Below, piece by piece: positions 1 through 7,832 of a stretch of DNA of 64,000 nt. Positions within the stretch are counted from its first letter, which is position 1, and the number at the start of each line of letters is the position of its first letter. Position numbers and translations under genes: made by a program. The stretch is from Bacteroidales bacterium (GTDB lineage Bacteria > Bacteroidota > Bacteroidia > Bacteroidales > P3). Under the pieces are notes generated by a model. The model ran no database searches and was not told where the DNA came from. It was given only the letters and a program-made list of their open reading frames with translations. The stretch covers positions 186,001 through 250,000 of the forward strand of contig JAFVBB010000018.1 of NCBI GenBank assembly GCA_017480225.1. The letters are read 5' to 3'.

Positions 1-380
1 GCCTCTTCTCCAACGCCCGGGAGGTGGCCTTGATATTCCAGATGCTGCTCAACGGCGGCGAGCTTGACGGCAGGCGCTACCTCTCGTCGGCCGTGGTCAG
101 CGAGTTCACGTCGCGCCACTTCACCGGCAACCGCCGTGCCCTCGGTTTCGACAAGCCCCTGCTGGGCGGCGGCTCCAACGGCCCCTGCTCCAGCATGGCC
201 TCGCAGGCCAGCTTCGGCCACACAGGCTTCACCGGCACCATGGTCTGGGCCGACCCGCAGACCGACCTCGTCTACGTCTTCCTCTCCAACCGTGTGCACC
301 CCTCGGCCACACCCAACAAACTTGTGCAGATGAACACCCGCACCGACATTCAGTCGGCAATCTACAAACTGATAAAGTAA
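1..380 (+). CDS. Serine beta-lactamase-like hydrolase, C-terminal part (cut by window start)
   Basis: The reading frame is open from the first bases (frame beginning at base 3), so this is the end of a larger gene. The GTG at 24 encodes an internal valine, not a start. The segment LFSNAREVALIFQMLLNGG is the conserved stretch of class C beta-lactamase/penicillin-binding-like esterases, and FGHTGFTGT (about residues 70-80 of the visible part) corresponds to their HTG/KTG box lining the active site. The Ser-x-x-Lys nucleophile lies outside the window. In Bacteroidota such domains often sit at the C-terminus of a large secreted protein, sometimes after a glycosidase domain; whether that holds here cannot be seen. 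Ten bases separate it from the next gene on the same strand. Confidence 0.8.
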   Translation, partial: LFSNAREVALIFQMLLNGGELDGRRYLSSAVVSEFTSRHFTGNRRALGFDKPLLGGGSNGPCSSMASQASFGHTGFTGTMVWADPQTDLVYVFLSNRVHPSATPNKLVQMNTRTDIQSAIYKLIK

Positions 381-389
381 TAACGCAAC

Positions 390-1211
390 ATGGGCACATT
401 CACCAAAATACTTTTCGCCGGGCTGGGCTGGGCTGTGGGAGGCCCCATCGGTGCCCTGCTGGGCTACTGGCTGGGCAAGGCCATATCGTCTGACGACAAA
501 AAGATCGGCGCAGGCAGCTCGTTCACCTCCGGCGGCTCAACCACACATCGCGGCCCCTACCGCAACACAGGCACCCAGCAGGACGTCAACGTGGCGCTCA
601 TGGTGCTCATCGCGGCAGTGATGAAGGTCGACGGCCAGGTGAAGCGCAGCGAGCTCGACTACGTGAAGCGCTTCCTGCTGCAGAACTACGGCGAGGAGCA
701 TGGCAAGGAGATGCTCAAAGTGCTGCAGCACATGGTTGAGCAGGACATACCCATCGACCAGGTGTGCGCCCAGATTAAGGTCAACACCGACTACAGCACG
801 CGCTACCACATGGTCGACTTCCTCTTCGGCATTGGCGGCGCCGACGGCGAGTTCCACCCCAGCGAGATAAACATGCTGCGCCTCATTGCGCAGTACCTCG
901 GCATTTCATCGACCGACTACATGTCGGTCTTCGAGCGCCACGTTGGCCACGGCGACGCGGGCTACAGCGGCGGCAGCCGCCAGGGCTCCTCCTCAGGCAG
1001 TTACAGCAAGGATCCCTACCGCGTGCTTGGCATAGACAGCTCGGCTACCGACGACGAGGTGCGCAAGGCCTATCGCCGCATGGCCATGAAGTACCACCCC
1101 GACAAGGTGGCCGGCATGAGCGAGGAGATACAGCGCAACGCCGCCGAGCAAATGAAGGAGATCAACCAGGCCTACGAGGTCATCAAGCAGCGCCGAGGCA
1201 GCATGAAATAA
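390..1211 (+). CDS. DjlA-like membrane co-chaperone (TerB domain plus J domain)
   Basis: A 273-residue protein with three parts. It begins with a glycine-rich hydrophobic segment (about residues 5-32) that should anchor it in the inner membrane. A TerB/DjlA-type helical domain follows at about 65-175 (alanine-rich helices with KVDGQV and GADGEF acidic motifs). A serine/glycine linker leads to a C-terminal J domain (208-273) with the essential HPD tripeptide at 236-238. J domains stimulate the DnaK ATPase; DjlA-type proteins bring DnaK to the membrane. The order matches DjlA but the glycine-rich anchor is the Bacteroidota form. It follows the truncated hydrolase by 9 bp, so the two may be cotranscribed. 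Confidence 0.88.
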   Translation: MGTFTKILFAGLGWAVGGPIGALLGYWLGKAISSDDKKIGAGSSFTSGGSTTHRGPYRNTGTQQDVNVALMVLIAAVMKVDGQVKRSELDYVKRFLLQNYGEEHGKEMLKVLQHMVEQDIPIDQVCAQIKVNTDYSTRYHMVDFLFGIGGADGEFHPSEINMLRLIAQYLGISSTDYMSVFERHVGHGDAGYSGGSRQGSSSGSYSKDPYRVLGIDSSATDDEVRKAYRRMAMKYHPDKVAGMSEEIQRNAAEQMKEINQAYEVIKQRRGSMK

Positions 1212-1322
1212 CCCCCGGCAACTGCTTTGTTATGGGCTGTGATACAGTTAATTATAAAAATACAATACTGTATCTATCTGAAAATCAACCTGCCGAGGTG
1301 ATGACTCCGTGTCAAGGCCGTC

Positions 1323-1415
1323 TGTTCTTCGATTGTTCTCCGATTGTTCTCCGATTGTTCTTCGATTTAATATCGTAGAACAATCGTAGAACAATCGGAG
1401 AACAATCGTAAAACA
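1323..1415 (-). repeat. Family A palindromic 11-bp-unit element, copy A1
   Basis: Four 11-bp units of the type TGTTCTTCGAT or TGTTCTCCGAT (1323-1366), a 5-nt centre TTAAT (1367-1371), then four complementary units such as ATCGTAGAACA (1372-1415). Its flanks match the other copies only after reverse-complementing, so it is placed on the minus strand. The final unit has drifted to ATCGTAAAACA. It lies between the DjlA-like gene and the TonB receptor promoter at 1474. Confidence 0.9.
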
Positions 1416-1473
1416 AGCGTCTTTGGCTTTGTCGTGGAGTGATGTCGGGCGGCGCGATGTCGTTTTTTTTTCG

Positions 1474-1481
1474 TAACTTTG
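1474..1481 (+). promoter_or_regulatory. Bacteroidota -7 box of the TonB receptor gene
   Basis: TAACTTTG matches the TAnnTTTG consensus. Transcription would start a few bases downstream, so the TonB receptor cannot begin at the TTG lying inside this box (1479); the start must be further on. No clear -33 TTTG is visible at the right distance. Confidence 0.7.
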
Positions 1482-1556
1482 CGCAGGCTTCGCGGCCTGT
1501 GGCTGTGCTGTGTAATGACTGGCAATCAGCCGTGCAGGCGTGTGGCTGTTGTGATT

Positions 1557-3572
1557 ATGACTGGCAAACGGTGCAATATGCGGCTTGCGTCTGCCCGTGC
1601 GGGCGCGTCCGGAGTGGCCCTGTGGGTCGCGCTGGCGCTGTTTTTGTACGCGGCTTTTCCGGCCTCCGCGCAGGACACCGTGCGTGTGCTCGACGAGGTG
1701 GAGGTGAGCGGCCAGCCCGCGCCACCCACGCTGCGCACGGCCGCTCCCACGCAGGTGGTCGACGCCGCACGTCTGCGCGAGCAGGGTGCCGTGCAGCTGA
1801 GCGACGCCGTGCAGCGCATGGCAGGGGTGACGCTGAAAGACTATGGCGGGGTGGGCGGCATGAAGACTGTCTCGGCTCGCGGGCTGGGCAGCCAGTTCAG
1901 CACAATCACCATCGACGGCGTGGCGGTGAACGACGCGCAGAACGGGCAGGTCGACCTGGGCCGCTACATGCTGGGCAACGCGGCCTACGTCAGCCTCAGC
2001 CAGGGGCAGGAGCAGTCGGCACTGCTCTCGGCACGCGCCTACGCCGCGGGCAATGTGGTCAACCTTGAGACCGCCGAGCCGCAGTTTTTCCTTCTGCAGC
2101 GCAACAACTACAAGGTGAGCATGGAGGCTGGGTCGTTTGGTATGCTCTCGCCCTCCGCCCTGTGGGAGCACAAGTGGAGCCGCAGGCTGCGCTCGAGCCT
2201 TTGGGCCGGATGGCTGAAGAGCGACGGCGACTACCCATTCACGCTCTACTACACCTCGTCGCGTGGCGACAGCAGCAGCCGCGAGCGCAGGCAGCACTCG
2301 GCCATGGGCATGTTCACCGCCGACGCCAACCTCTTCTACAACGCCGCCGACGGCAGCTCGCTCACTGTGAAGCTGCACCACATGAACGGAATGCACGAGC
2401 TGCCGGGCCATGTGCGCCTCTACCGGCAGGAACCCTCGGGGCAGAGCACGCGCGAGAGCCAGTCGTTCGCGCAGGCACGTTGGCGCAAGGAACGCTCGCG
2501 GTGGGGGGGGCAACTGCTGGGCAAGCTGGAGCGTGGCAACGACACCTACGAGGACTCGAACTACCTGCACAGCGCCAGCCACTACCTCATGAACACCTAC
2601 CGCCAGGCCGACGGCTACGGCAGCGCAAGCGCGCGCTGGAGCCCGCTGCCCTGGCTCGACCTGGGCGCCGCCGCCGACGCCGACTTCAGCCGCCTGCACT
2701 CCAACCTCGGCCAGCGCAACGATGTGGCGCGGAGGCACGTGATGGGTGTGCTCAACGCAAGGCTCCACACCCCGAGGGTCGAGGCTCGTGCCCACCTGCT
2801 GGCCGTGGCTGTGCGTGACCGCGTGGCCGACCTCGACACTATGCCCTCCTACCGTCGGCTGACGCCCTATGCCTCGCTGATGTACACCCCCGTGATGGGG
2901 CTTACGCTGCGAGCATTCTACAAGCAGACCTACCGTGTGCCCAACTTCAGCGAGCTTTATTTCTTCCAGTCCATGCCACGCAACCTCCGCCCCGAGAGGG
3001 CTCACCAGGCCGGGGTCGGCGTCACGTGTGCGGGCAACACGTTCTCGGCCACGGTCGACGCATACTTCAACCGCGTGGAAGACAAGATAGTGGCCCGCCC
3101 TGGGCAGAACATGTTCTATTGGAGCATGGAGAACTTGGGGCTGGTGCATGTGGCAGGGATTGACGCCACCGCGTCGGCGCGGCTGGGCGACGCAGAATTG
3201 CGGCTCAACTACAGTTTTGCCCACGCCACCGACCGCACCGACCCGACGTCGGACTACTACGGCCACCAGATACGCTACACCCCGCGCCACTCGGGAGGCG
3301 GCGAGGCCAGGTGGAGCACCCGATGGGTGAACATTGGCCTGAGCGCCATGGTGGTGGGTCGGCGCTACACGATGCCACAGAACACCCTGGCCACAAGCCT
3401 GCCTGCCTACTGCGACCTGGGGCTCACGCTCGACCGCAGGTTCGACACAGGCCCCGGCAGCCTGGTGTTGAGGGTGCAGGCTCTGAACCTCCTCGACGTG
3501 CAGTACGAGGTGGTGCAGTACTATCCAATGATGGGTCGCAACTACAGAATAGCAATGATATACGAGTTATGA
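1557..3572 (+). CDS. TonB-dependent outer membrane receptor (BtuB-like)
   Basis: About 671 residues from ATG 1557; ATG 1578 is an alternative start. A signal peptide ends near FPASAQ. There is a plug domain (DEVEVSG onward, with GGVGGMKTVSARGLGSQ and the TIDGV motif) and then a 22-strand-type barrel ending in an aromatic/aliphatic C-terminus (IAMIYEL). At this length and without a carboxypeptidase-like N-terminal extension it resembles vitamin or metal-chelate receptors rather than SusC. It overlaps the next gene by ATGA (3569-3572), so the two are translationally coupled. That partner is a beta-propeller lipoprotein, the arrangement of the Bacteroides cobalamin system BtuB-BtuG. Substrate B12 is therefore an inference from context; no cobalamin riboswitch is visible in its leader. 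Confidence 0.88.
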   Translation: MTGKRCNMRLASARAGASGVALWVALALFLYAAFPASAQDTVRVLDEVEVSGQPAPPTLRTAAPTQVVDAARLREQGAVQLSDAVQRMAGVTLKDYGGVGGMKTVSARGLGSQFSTITIDGVAVNDAQNGQVDLGRYMLGNAAYVSLSQGQEQSALLSARAYAAGNVVNLETAEPQFFLLQRNNYKVSMEAGSFGMLSPSALWEHKWSRRLRSSLWAGWLKSDGDYPFTLYYTSSRGDSSSRERRQHSAMGMFTADANLFYNAADGSSLTVKLHHMNGMHELPGHVRLYRQEPSGQSTRESQSFAQARWRKERSRWGGQLLGKLERGNDTYEDSNYLHSASHYLMNTYRQADGYGSASARWSPLPWLDLGAAADADFSRLHSNLGQRNDVARRHVMGVLNARLHTPRVEARAHLLAVAVRDRVADLDTMPSYRRLTPYASLMYTPVMGLTLRAFYKQTYRVPNFSELYFFQSMPRNLRPERAHQAGVGVTCAGNTFSATVDAYFNRVEDKIVARPGQNMFYWSMENLGLVHVAGIDATASARLGDAELRLNYSFAHATDRTDPTSDYYGHQIRYTPRHSGGGEARWSTRWVNIGLSAMVVGRRYTMPQNTLATSLPAYCDLGLTLDRRFDTGPGSLVLRVQALNLLDVQYEVVQYYPMMGRNYRIAMIYEL

Positions 3573-4660
3573 ACAAACACATTCTTCCGCTGCTGGCCGC
3601 CGCTTTGGTCGTCATCACTGCCTGCCAGCCTGCACCTGCCGGTCCCGACGACACTACGCGTACATCCGCAGACCGGGTTGACCCCGCCGCGAGCCCTCGC
3701 GCCGTGCTGATGGGCGAGGGGGGATGGGGCATGAACAACGCCTCGCTGGCGCTGGTGGACAACCGTCAGGGCACGGTGGTGGCCGACTGGTTCGAGCGTA
3801 TGAACGGACGCGGCCTTGGCGACCTGGCGCAGGACATTATCCTCTATGGCTCGAGCCTTTACGTCACCGTGTCGGAATCGGGCAGCCTCGAGGTGGTTGA
3901 CACGGCCACAGGCCGCTCGCAGAGGGTGGACCTCGGCACAGCCTACCCCAGGTACATTGCTGCGAGTGGCGGCAAACTGTATGTGAGCTGCTACAATCCG
4001 CACTGCGTCATCCGTATCGACACCTCCTCGCTTGCCGTTGAGGCCCGGTGCGAGCTGGGCGACTACAACCCCGAGGGGCTGGCGGTGGCCGCAGGCAGGC
4101 TCTTTGTGGCCAGCTCGAATGTGAGCGACCAGTCGGGCAGCTACTCCTACGATTCAGTACTCTACGTGGTCGACCTCGCCAGTTTCGACATGCCTTCGCG
4201 CCTTGTGGTCGGCAGCAACCCGCAATGCGTCATACCTGTCGACAGCCAGCGCGTGGCCGTCACCTATTGGGGCGACTATGGCCAGCACCCGGCAGGGGCG
4301 GCGGTGGTCGATGCCACGACGCTCGGCGTGCGGCAGCTGCCCGTGGCGTTGAGCGGCCTTACGGTGCATGACGGCGACATCTACGGCTACGCCTCTACCT
4401 ACTCGGCCGATTATTCAACCAAGGTCACTGACTACTACCGCATTGACATACAGACACTCGAGGCCAGCCCTATACTTGCCGGTTGCGGTGTGGACCGACC
4501 CTATGCCATAGGCGTAGACCCTCGTAACGGTGACATACTGCTGGCCACAGACGGCAACTACAGCGCGGCCGGACGCGTGCACTGCTTCTCTGCCGACGGC
4601 AAGCAGCGCTGGCAGGGGCAGGCCGGCTTCTTCCCGTCGAAATTCATATTTCTGCCCTGA
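3569..4660 (+). CDS. Surface lipoprotein, YncE/DUF5074-like beta-propeller (BtuG-like)
   Basis: 363 residues starting at the ATG that overlaps the receptor stop codon. The N-terminus (MNKHILPLLAAALVVITAC) is a lipoprotein signal with the lipid-bearing Cys at 19. The rest shows repeated blade-like segments of YncE-type propellers (LVDNRQGTVVADWFER, SLEVVDTATGRSQ, GKLYVSCYNPHCVIRIDTSS, LYVVDLASF, IGVDPRNGDILLATDG). BtuG of Bacteroides is a propeller lipoprotein that captures B12 at the surface and sits on BtuB. The size, coupling and fold agree with such a role here, but ligand specificity cannot be read from the sequence. It is followed by the crt promoter. Confidence 0.82.
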   Translation: MNKHILPLLAAALVVITACQPAPAGPDDTTRTSADRVDPAASPRAVLMGEGGWGMNNASLALVDNRQGTVVADWFERMNGRGLGDLAQDIILYGSSLYVTVSESGSLEVVDTATGRSQRVDLGTAYPRYIAASGGKLYVSCYNPHCVIRIDTSSLAVEARCELGDYNPEGLAVAAGRLFVASSNVSDQSGSYSYDSVLYVVDLASFDMPSRLVVGSNPQCVIPVDSQRVAVTYWGDYGQHPAGAAVVDATTLGVRQLPVALSGLTVHDGDIYGYASTYSADYSTKVTDYYRIDIQTLEASPILAGCGVDRPYAIGVDPRNGDILLATDGNYSAAGRVHCFSADGKQRWQGQAGFFPSKFIFLP

Positions 4661-4683
4661 CGGCCCCTTGTTTGCAATCATAT

Positions 4684-4714
4684 TTTGCCACGTCAACTTT
4701 TATTAGTACTTTTG
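4684..4714 (+). promoter_or_regulatory. Promoter of the crt-hbd operon
   Basis: TTTG (4684-4687), 19-bp spacer, then TACTTTTG (4707-4714): a full Bacteroidota promoter. It leaves a short leader before the ATG at 4738 and supports that start over any upstream one. Confidence 0.8.
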
Positions 4715-4737
4715 CAATCACAAAAACATACACAGAC

Positions 4738-5514
4738 ATGTACGAACACCTCAAGACCGAACTTCGCGGCGCGGTGGCGGTGATGACCGTCAGCGTCCCC
4801 AAGAGCCTCAACGCATTAAGCGGCGCGGTGCTCCGCGATATGGAGCACTACCTGCAATCGCTCGACTGCCACAGCGTGCGCTGCCTCGTCATCACCGGCG
4901 ACGGCGACAAGAGCTTTGTGGCCGGGGCCGACATCGGCGAGATGGCCCCGCTCGATGCCGCGGGCGGCACTGCCTGGGGAGCTGGCGGAGCAAGGGTGTT
5001 CAGGATGATAGAGACCCTGCCCATACCGGTCATTGCCGCCGTCAACGGCTATGCGCTCGGTGGCGGTTGCGAGCTGGCCATGGCGTGCGACATACGCATC
5101 TGCTCCGACAACGCCCGCTTCGGCCAACCCGAGGTGGGGCTGGGCATCATTCCGGGCTTCAGCGGCACTGTGAGGCTGAGCCGCCTGGTGGGCATGGGTA
5201 TGGCCAAGCAGCTGATTTACACTGGAAGCCACATCAAGGCCGACGAGGCGCTGCGCATAGGGCTGGTCAACGCCGTGGTGCCGCAGGCGGAGCTTATGGA
5301 CAAGGCCATGGAGCTTGCCGCGCGCATCGCCGCCAACGCGCCGCTGGCTGTGCAGGCGGCAAAGCGCTGCATCAATGCCGAGTACGACATGCCTGCCGAC
5401 GAGGCAATAGCCTTCGAGGCAGAGGCTTTCGGACAGTGCTTCGCCACCCAGGACCAAAAGGAGGGCATGAAGGCCTTCCTCACAAAGGGCAAATACGAGT
5501 TTCAAGGAAAATAA
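4738..5514 (+). CDS. crt: Enoyl-CoA hydratase / 3-hydroxybutyryl-CoA dehydratase (crotonase family)
   Basis: 258 residues, the normal length for a single-domain crotonase. The oxyanion-hole segments [10 protein letters not shown] (60-69) and [13 protein letters not shown] (106-118) are intact. Both catalytic glutamates expected of a hydratase are present, E112 in CELAMACD and E132 in [15 protein letters not shown]. It would interconvert 3-hydroxyacyl-CoA and enoyl-CoA in the cytoplasm. The next gene, 19 bp downstream, encodes the 3-hydroxyacyl-CoA dehydrogenase, so the pair supplies two consecutive steps between acetoacetyl-CoA and crotonyl-CoA. Thiolase, acyl-CoA dehydrogenase and Etf genes are not in this window. 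The start was chosen by the promoter at 4684-4714. Confidence 0.9.
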   Translation: MYEHLKTELRGAVAVMTVSVPKSLNALSGAVLRDMEHYLQSLDCHSVRCLVITGDGDKSFVAGADIGEMAPLDAAGGTAWGAGGARVFRMIETLPIPVIAAVNGYALGGGCELAMACDIRICSDNARFGQPEVGLGIIPGFSGTVRLSRLVGMGMAKQLIYTGSHIKADEALRIGLVNAVVPQAELMDKAMELAARIAANAPLAVQAAKRCINAEYDMPADEAIAFEAEAFGQCFATQDQKEGMKAFLTKGKYEFQGK

Positions 5515-5533
5515 CCAATCAACACATCACACA

Positions 5534-6370
5534 ATGAAAATCTGCATTATAGGTACCGGCACCATGGCCAAGGGCATTGTCAAGGCCTTTGCAGCCAAGA
5601 TGCCAGTCGTCATGAAAAGCCGCACGCAGGCCAGCCTCGACAAGGCCATGGCCACCATCGCCAAGGGCTACGGCAAACTGGTCGAAAAAGGCAAGATGAC
5701 CCAGGAGGCTGTGGACGCCCTGCTGGCCAACATCAGCACCACCACCGACTACGCCACCTTCGCCGACGCCGACCTCGTCATTGAGGCCGCCGTCGAGGAG
5801 ATGCAGCTCAAAAAGGACGTCTTCGCCGAACTTGACACCATCTGCAAGCCCGAGACCATCTTCGCCACCAACAGCAGCTCGCTCTCCATCACCGAGATCG
5901 CCGCCAGCACCAAGCGTCCGGCGCAGTTCATCGGGATGCACTTCTTCAACCCTGCCGACCGCATGGAGCTGGTGGAGGTCATCCGCGGACAGCTCACCAG
6001 CGACGAGGTGGTGAAGTGCGTGGTCGACCTCTCGGCCGAGATTGGCAAGCAGCCCGTCGAGGTGAAGGAAGCCCCGGGCTTTGTGGTGAACCGCATCCTC
6101 ATACCGATGATCAACGAGGCCGTGGGCATCCTGGCCGATGGCATTGCCTCGGCAGAGGACATAGACAAGTGCATGAAGCTTGGCGCCAACCACCCCATGG
6201 GGCCGCTCGCATTGGCCGACCTGATTGGTAACGACGTGAACCTGGCCATCATGGAGGTGCTCTACAAGGAGTTCGGCGACCCGAAGTACCGTCCGCACCC
6301 CCTGCTCCGCAAGATGGTGCGCGCAGGCCTGCTCGGCCGCAAGACCGGCGAGGGCTTCTACAAGTACTAA
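5534..6370 (+). CDS. hbd: 3-hydroxybutyryl-CoA dehydrogenase
   Basis: 278 residues, typical of the short (monofunctional) family. The N-terminal NAD(P)-binding Rossmann motif is GTGTMAKG (7-14). The substrate/catalytic region has NSSSLSIT and the catalytic His at 136 in [17 protein letters not shown], and the C-terminal dimer domain contains [11 protein letters not shown] and [14 protein letters not shown]. It reduces acetoacetyl-CoA to 3-hydroxybutyryl-CoA (or the reverse) and pairs with the crotonase encoded just upstream. A strong hairpin terminator follows at 6397-6448, ending this two-gene operon. Confidence 0.93.
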   Translation: MKICIIGTGTMAKGIVKAFAAKMPVVMKSRTQASLDKAMATIAKGYGKLVEKGKMTQEAVDALLANISTTTDYATFADADLVIEAAVEEMQLKKDVFAELDTICKPETIFATNSSSLSITEIAASTKRPAQFIGMHFFNPADRMELVEVIRGQLTSDEVVKCVVDLSAEIGKQPVEVKEAPGFVVNRILIPMINEAVGILADGIASAEDIDKCMKLGANHPMGPLALADLIGNDVNLAIMEVLYKEFGDPKYRPHPLLRKMVRAGLLGRKTGEGFYKY

Positions 6371-6396
6371 TCACCGCCTGCCCGGTGGTTCATTAG

Positions 6397-6448
6397 GCGG
6401 GAGGGCTGCCGCTGGAGCGGCTCCCTCCCGCTTCTTTTCTTCTTTTTG
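6397..6448 (+). terminator. Rho-independent terminator of crt-hbd
   Basis: Nine-base perfect stem GCGGGAGGG (6397-6405) with CCCTCCCGC (6423-6431), followed by a pyrimidine-rich, T-rich tract to about 6448. Confidence 0.88.
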
Positions 6449-6498
6449 CAAGGGGAAACGCACCGTCAGCCCTCTGCCTGGCCGCTCTTGACAACGCC

Positions 6499-6580
6499 TG
6501 TTCTTCGATTGATGTACGATTGTTCTTCGACTGTTCTCCGATTATAAATCGAAGAACAATCGGAGAACAATCGAAGAACA
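6499..6580 (+). repeat. Family A palindromic 11-bp-unit element, copy A2
   Basis: Four 11-bp units (TGTTCTTCGAT, TGATGTACGAT, TGTTCTTCGAC, TGTTCTCCGAT) at 6499-6542, centre TATAA, then only three complementary units (6548-6580), one fewer than the other copies. The right flank GACGGTGTTGA and the following 11-mer ending in TTGA, then TGC, match copy A3. The rest of the 6371-6805 gap holds the terminator above and a probable promoter. Confidence 0.9.
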
Positions 6581-6712
6581 GACGGTGTTGACATTGACTT
6601 GATGCCTTGTCTGTCTGGTTTTCAGGTGTTTGCAAAGATGATGTTATGTAACTGACTGTTACTCAGTCGGTGGGATTGGTGTTGTCGCAGCGTTTTTCGG
6701 CCTCTGACAATA

Positions 6713-6744
6713 TTGGAGAATATTTTTGCGGACGCATACCTTTG
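6713..6744 (+). promoter_or_regulatory. Probable promoter of the DUF1232 gene
   Basis: TTGG (6713-6716), 20-bp spacer, TACCTTTG (6737-6744). The -7 box matches TAnnTTTG; the -33 box is imperfect. Confidence 0.55.
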
Positions 6745-6805
6745 GCGCATTTTTCCGCGTTACACGTTCACGATATACAATAACAGACACTAACACCTAC
6801 GCAAA

Positions 6806-7147
6806 ATGAATCGTATTCTGCCCTTGGAGAAAGTATGGACTTATTGCCGCAAGGCCGGCCGTGCAGCCTCGCGGCCTGTTGTGTTGCTCTACCTTGTGCT
6901 GCGCGACCCTGCCACGCCGAGGAAGGACAAATACATTGTCTATTCGGCGCTGGCCTACCTGGTTCTGCCAATCGACATCATCTCGGCAAAGAAGATTCCG
7001 GTGCTTGGCTGGGCCGACGAGGCAGGGGCGGTGGCGCTTGCCTACAAGAGCGTGAAGGGCAACATCACGCCCGCCATGGAGATGCAGGCCGACGAGTTGC
7101 TGAACAGCTGGTTCGGCCTCGACGACGAGTCGACGGTGGTGGAGTGA
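6806..7147 (+). CDS. YkvA-type membrane protein (DUF1232)
   Basis: 113 residues. The central segment LYLVLRDPATPRKDKY followed by YSALAYLVLPIDIIS is the DUF1232 signature (a short amphipathic helix and a hydrophobic stretch ending in PxD). These are small predicted membrane-associated proteins whose biochemical role is unknown. The gene has its own promoter and is followed by a bidirectional terminator shared with the convergent gcvH. Confidence 0.85.
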   Translation: MNRILPLEKVWTYCRKAGRAASRPVVLLYLVLRDPATPRKDKYIVYSALAYLVLPIDIISAKKIPVLGWADEAGAVALAYKSVKGNITPAMEMQADELLNSWFGLDDESTVVE

Positions 7148-7164
7148 GCGACGGCTGTAAAAAA

Positions 7165-7205
7165 ACAGGGTCGCGGCCATCGAGGCAGCGACCCTGTTCT
7201 TTTTG
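7165..7205. terminator. Bidirectional terminator between DUF1232 and gcvH
   Basis: Ten-base perfect stem ACAGGGTCGC (7165-7174) with GCGACCCTGT (7188-7197), preceded by an A-tract and followed by TCTTTTT. It can end transcription from both converging genes. Confidence 0.9.
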
Positions 7206-7224
7206 CCGACAAGAAAGGCAGCCG

Positions 7225-7602
7225 TCAGGCACCAATCTTTGCCTTGTAGGCCTCCGCGTCGAGCAGGCCGTTGATGTCGTCCATGTTGGCGGGCTTCACC
7301 TTGATGATCCAGCCTGCGCCGTAGGGGTCGTTGTTGATGGCGCTGGCGTCCTCGAGCTCGGAGTTGAACTCCACCACCTCGCCGGTGACAGGCATGAGCA
7401 GGTCGGCCACAGTCTTCACAGCCTCGACGCTGCCGAAAGCCTCGCCGGCCTGGATGGTCTCGCCCTCGCAGGTGACGTCGACAAAGACGATGTCGCCAAG
7501 CTCGTGCTGGGCATAGTCAGTGATGCCGACAAAGGCGAATTCGCCCTCGATGCGCACCCATTCGTCGTCCTGGGTGTACTTCAGATTTTCAGGAATGTTC
7601 AT
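7225..7602 (-). CDS. gcvH: Glycine cleavage system H protein
   Basis: 125 residues, the standard length. It carries lipoate on Lys63 within the [12 protein letters not shown] motif and shuttles the aminomethyl group between the P, T and L proteins. The N-terminal [12 protein letters not shown] and C-terminal [10 protein letters not shown] segments are typical. The gene stands alone; gcvP and gcvT are not in the window. It is the only obvious lipoylated protein here and so the natural local client of the LplA-LipA fusion at 30046. Its promoter box lies at 7648-7655. Confidence 0.95.
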   Translation of the reverse strand: MNIPENLKYTQDDEWVRIEGEFAFVGITDYAQHELGDIVFVDVTCEGETIQAGEAFGSVEAVKTVADLLMPVTGEVVEFNSELEDASAINNDPYGAGWIIKVKPANMDDINGLLDAEAYKAKIGA

Positions 7603-7647
7603 ATTGTTACGTTGTTATGTGATTTGTTTGTTCGTCTGTATGTGCGG

Positions 7648-7655
7648 CAAAATTA
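7648..7655 (-). promoter_or_regulatory. -7 box of gcvH
   Basis: On the minus strand this reads TAATTTTG, matching TAnnTTTG, about 46 bp before the gcvH ATG. Confidence 0.6.
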
Positions 7656-7684
7656 CGAAAAAAAGGGCAACCGCAATCTTTTTT

Positions 7685-7715
7685 TTTGTGATTTTGATTA
7701 ATTTGTGTAATTTTG
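7685..7715 (+). promoter_or_regulatory. Promoter of rho
   Basis: TTTG (7685-7688), 19-bp spacer, TAATTTTG (7708-7715). It leaves a leader of about 110 nt before rho, consistent with the autoregulated leaders of rho genes, though no specific structure was identified. Confidence 0.75.
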
Positions 7716-7832
7716 CAGCCGAAAAAGCAAGATGGCAGAGATGGCGCAGGCCGCGCCGACGGCTCTGAAATCCAAAGTTATACACGTGAGGCGCAAGCCT
7801 CGCCAACAATGAGTGACAACAAATAAATTGCC

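Noticed and set aside
1323-1415. Ordinary Rho-independent terminators at the family A elements
   Set aside because: No T-run follows either arm, A2 sits beyond an already strong terminator, and A4 lies in a divergent gap where no gene ends.
1318-1420. CRISPR array at the family A elements
   Set aside because: The units are 11 bp and contiguous with no unique spacers, and the array is palindromic. No cas gene is in the window.
1248-3290. Long minus-strand open frame of 680 codons across the TonB receptor
   Set aside because: It is the antisense of a strongly supported receptor gene. High-GC codon use keeps the opposite frame open; its composition (His/Val/Ala/Arg-rich) fits no protein family.
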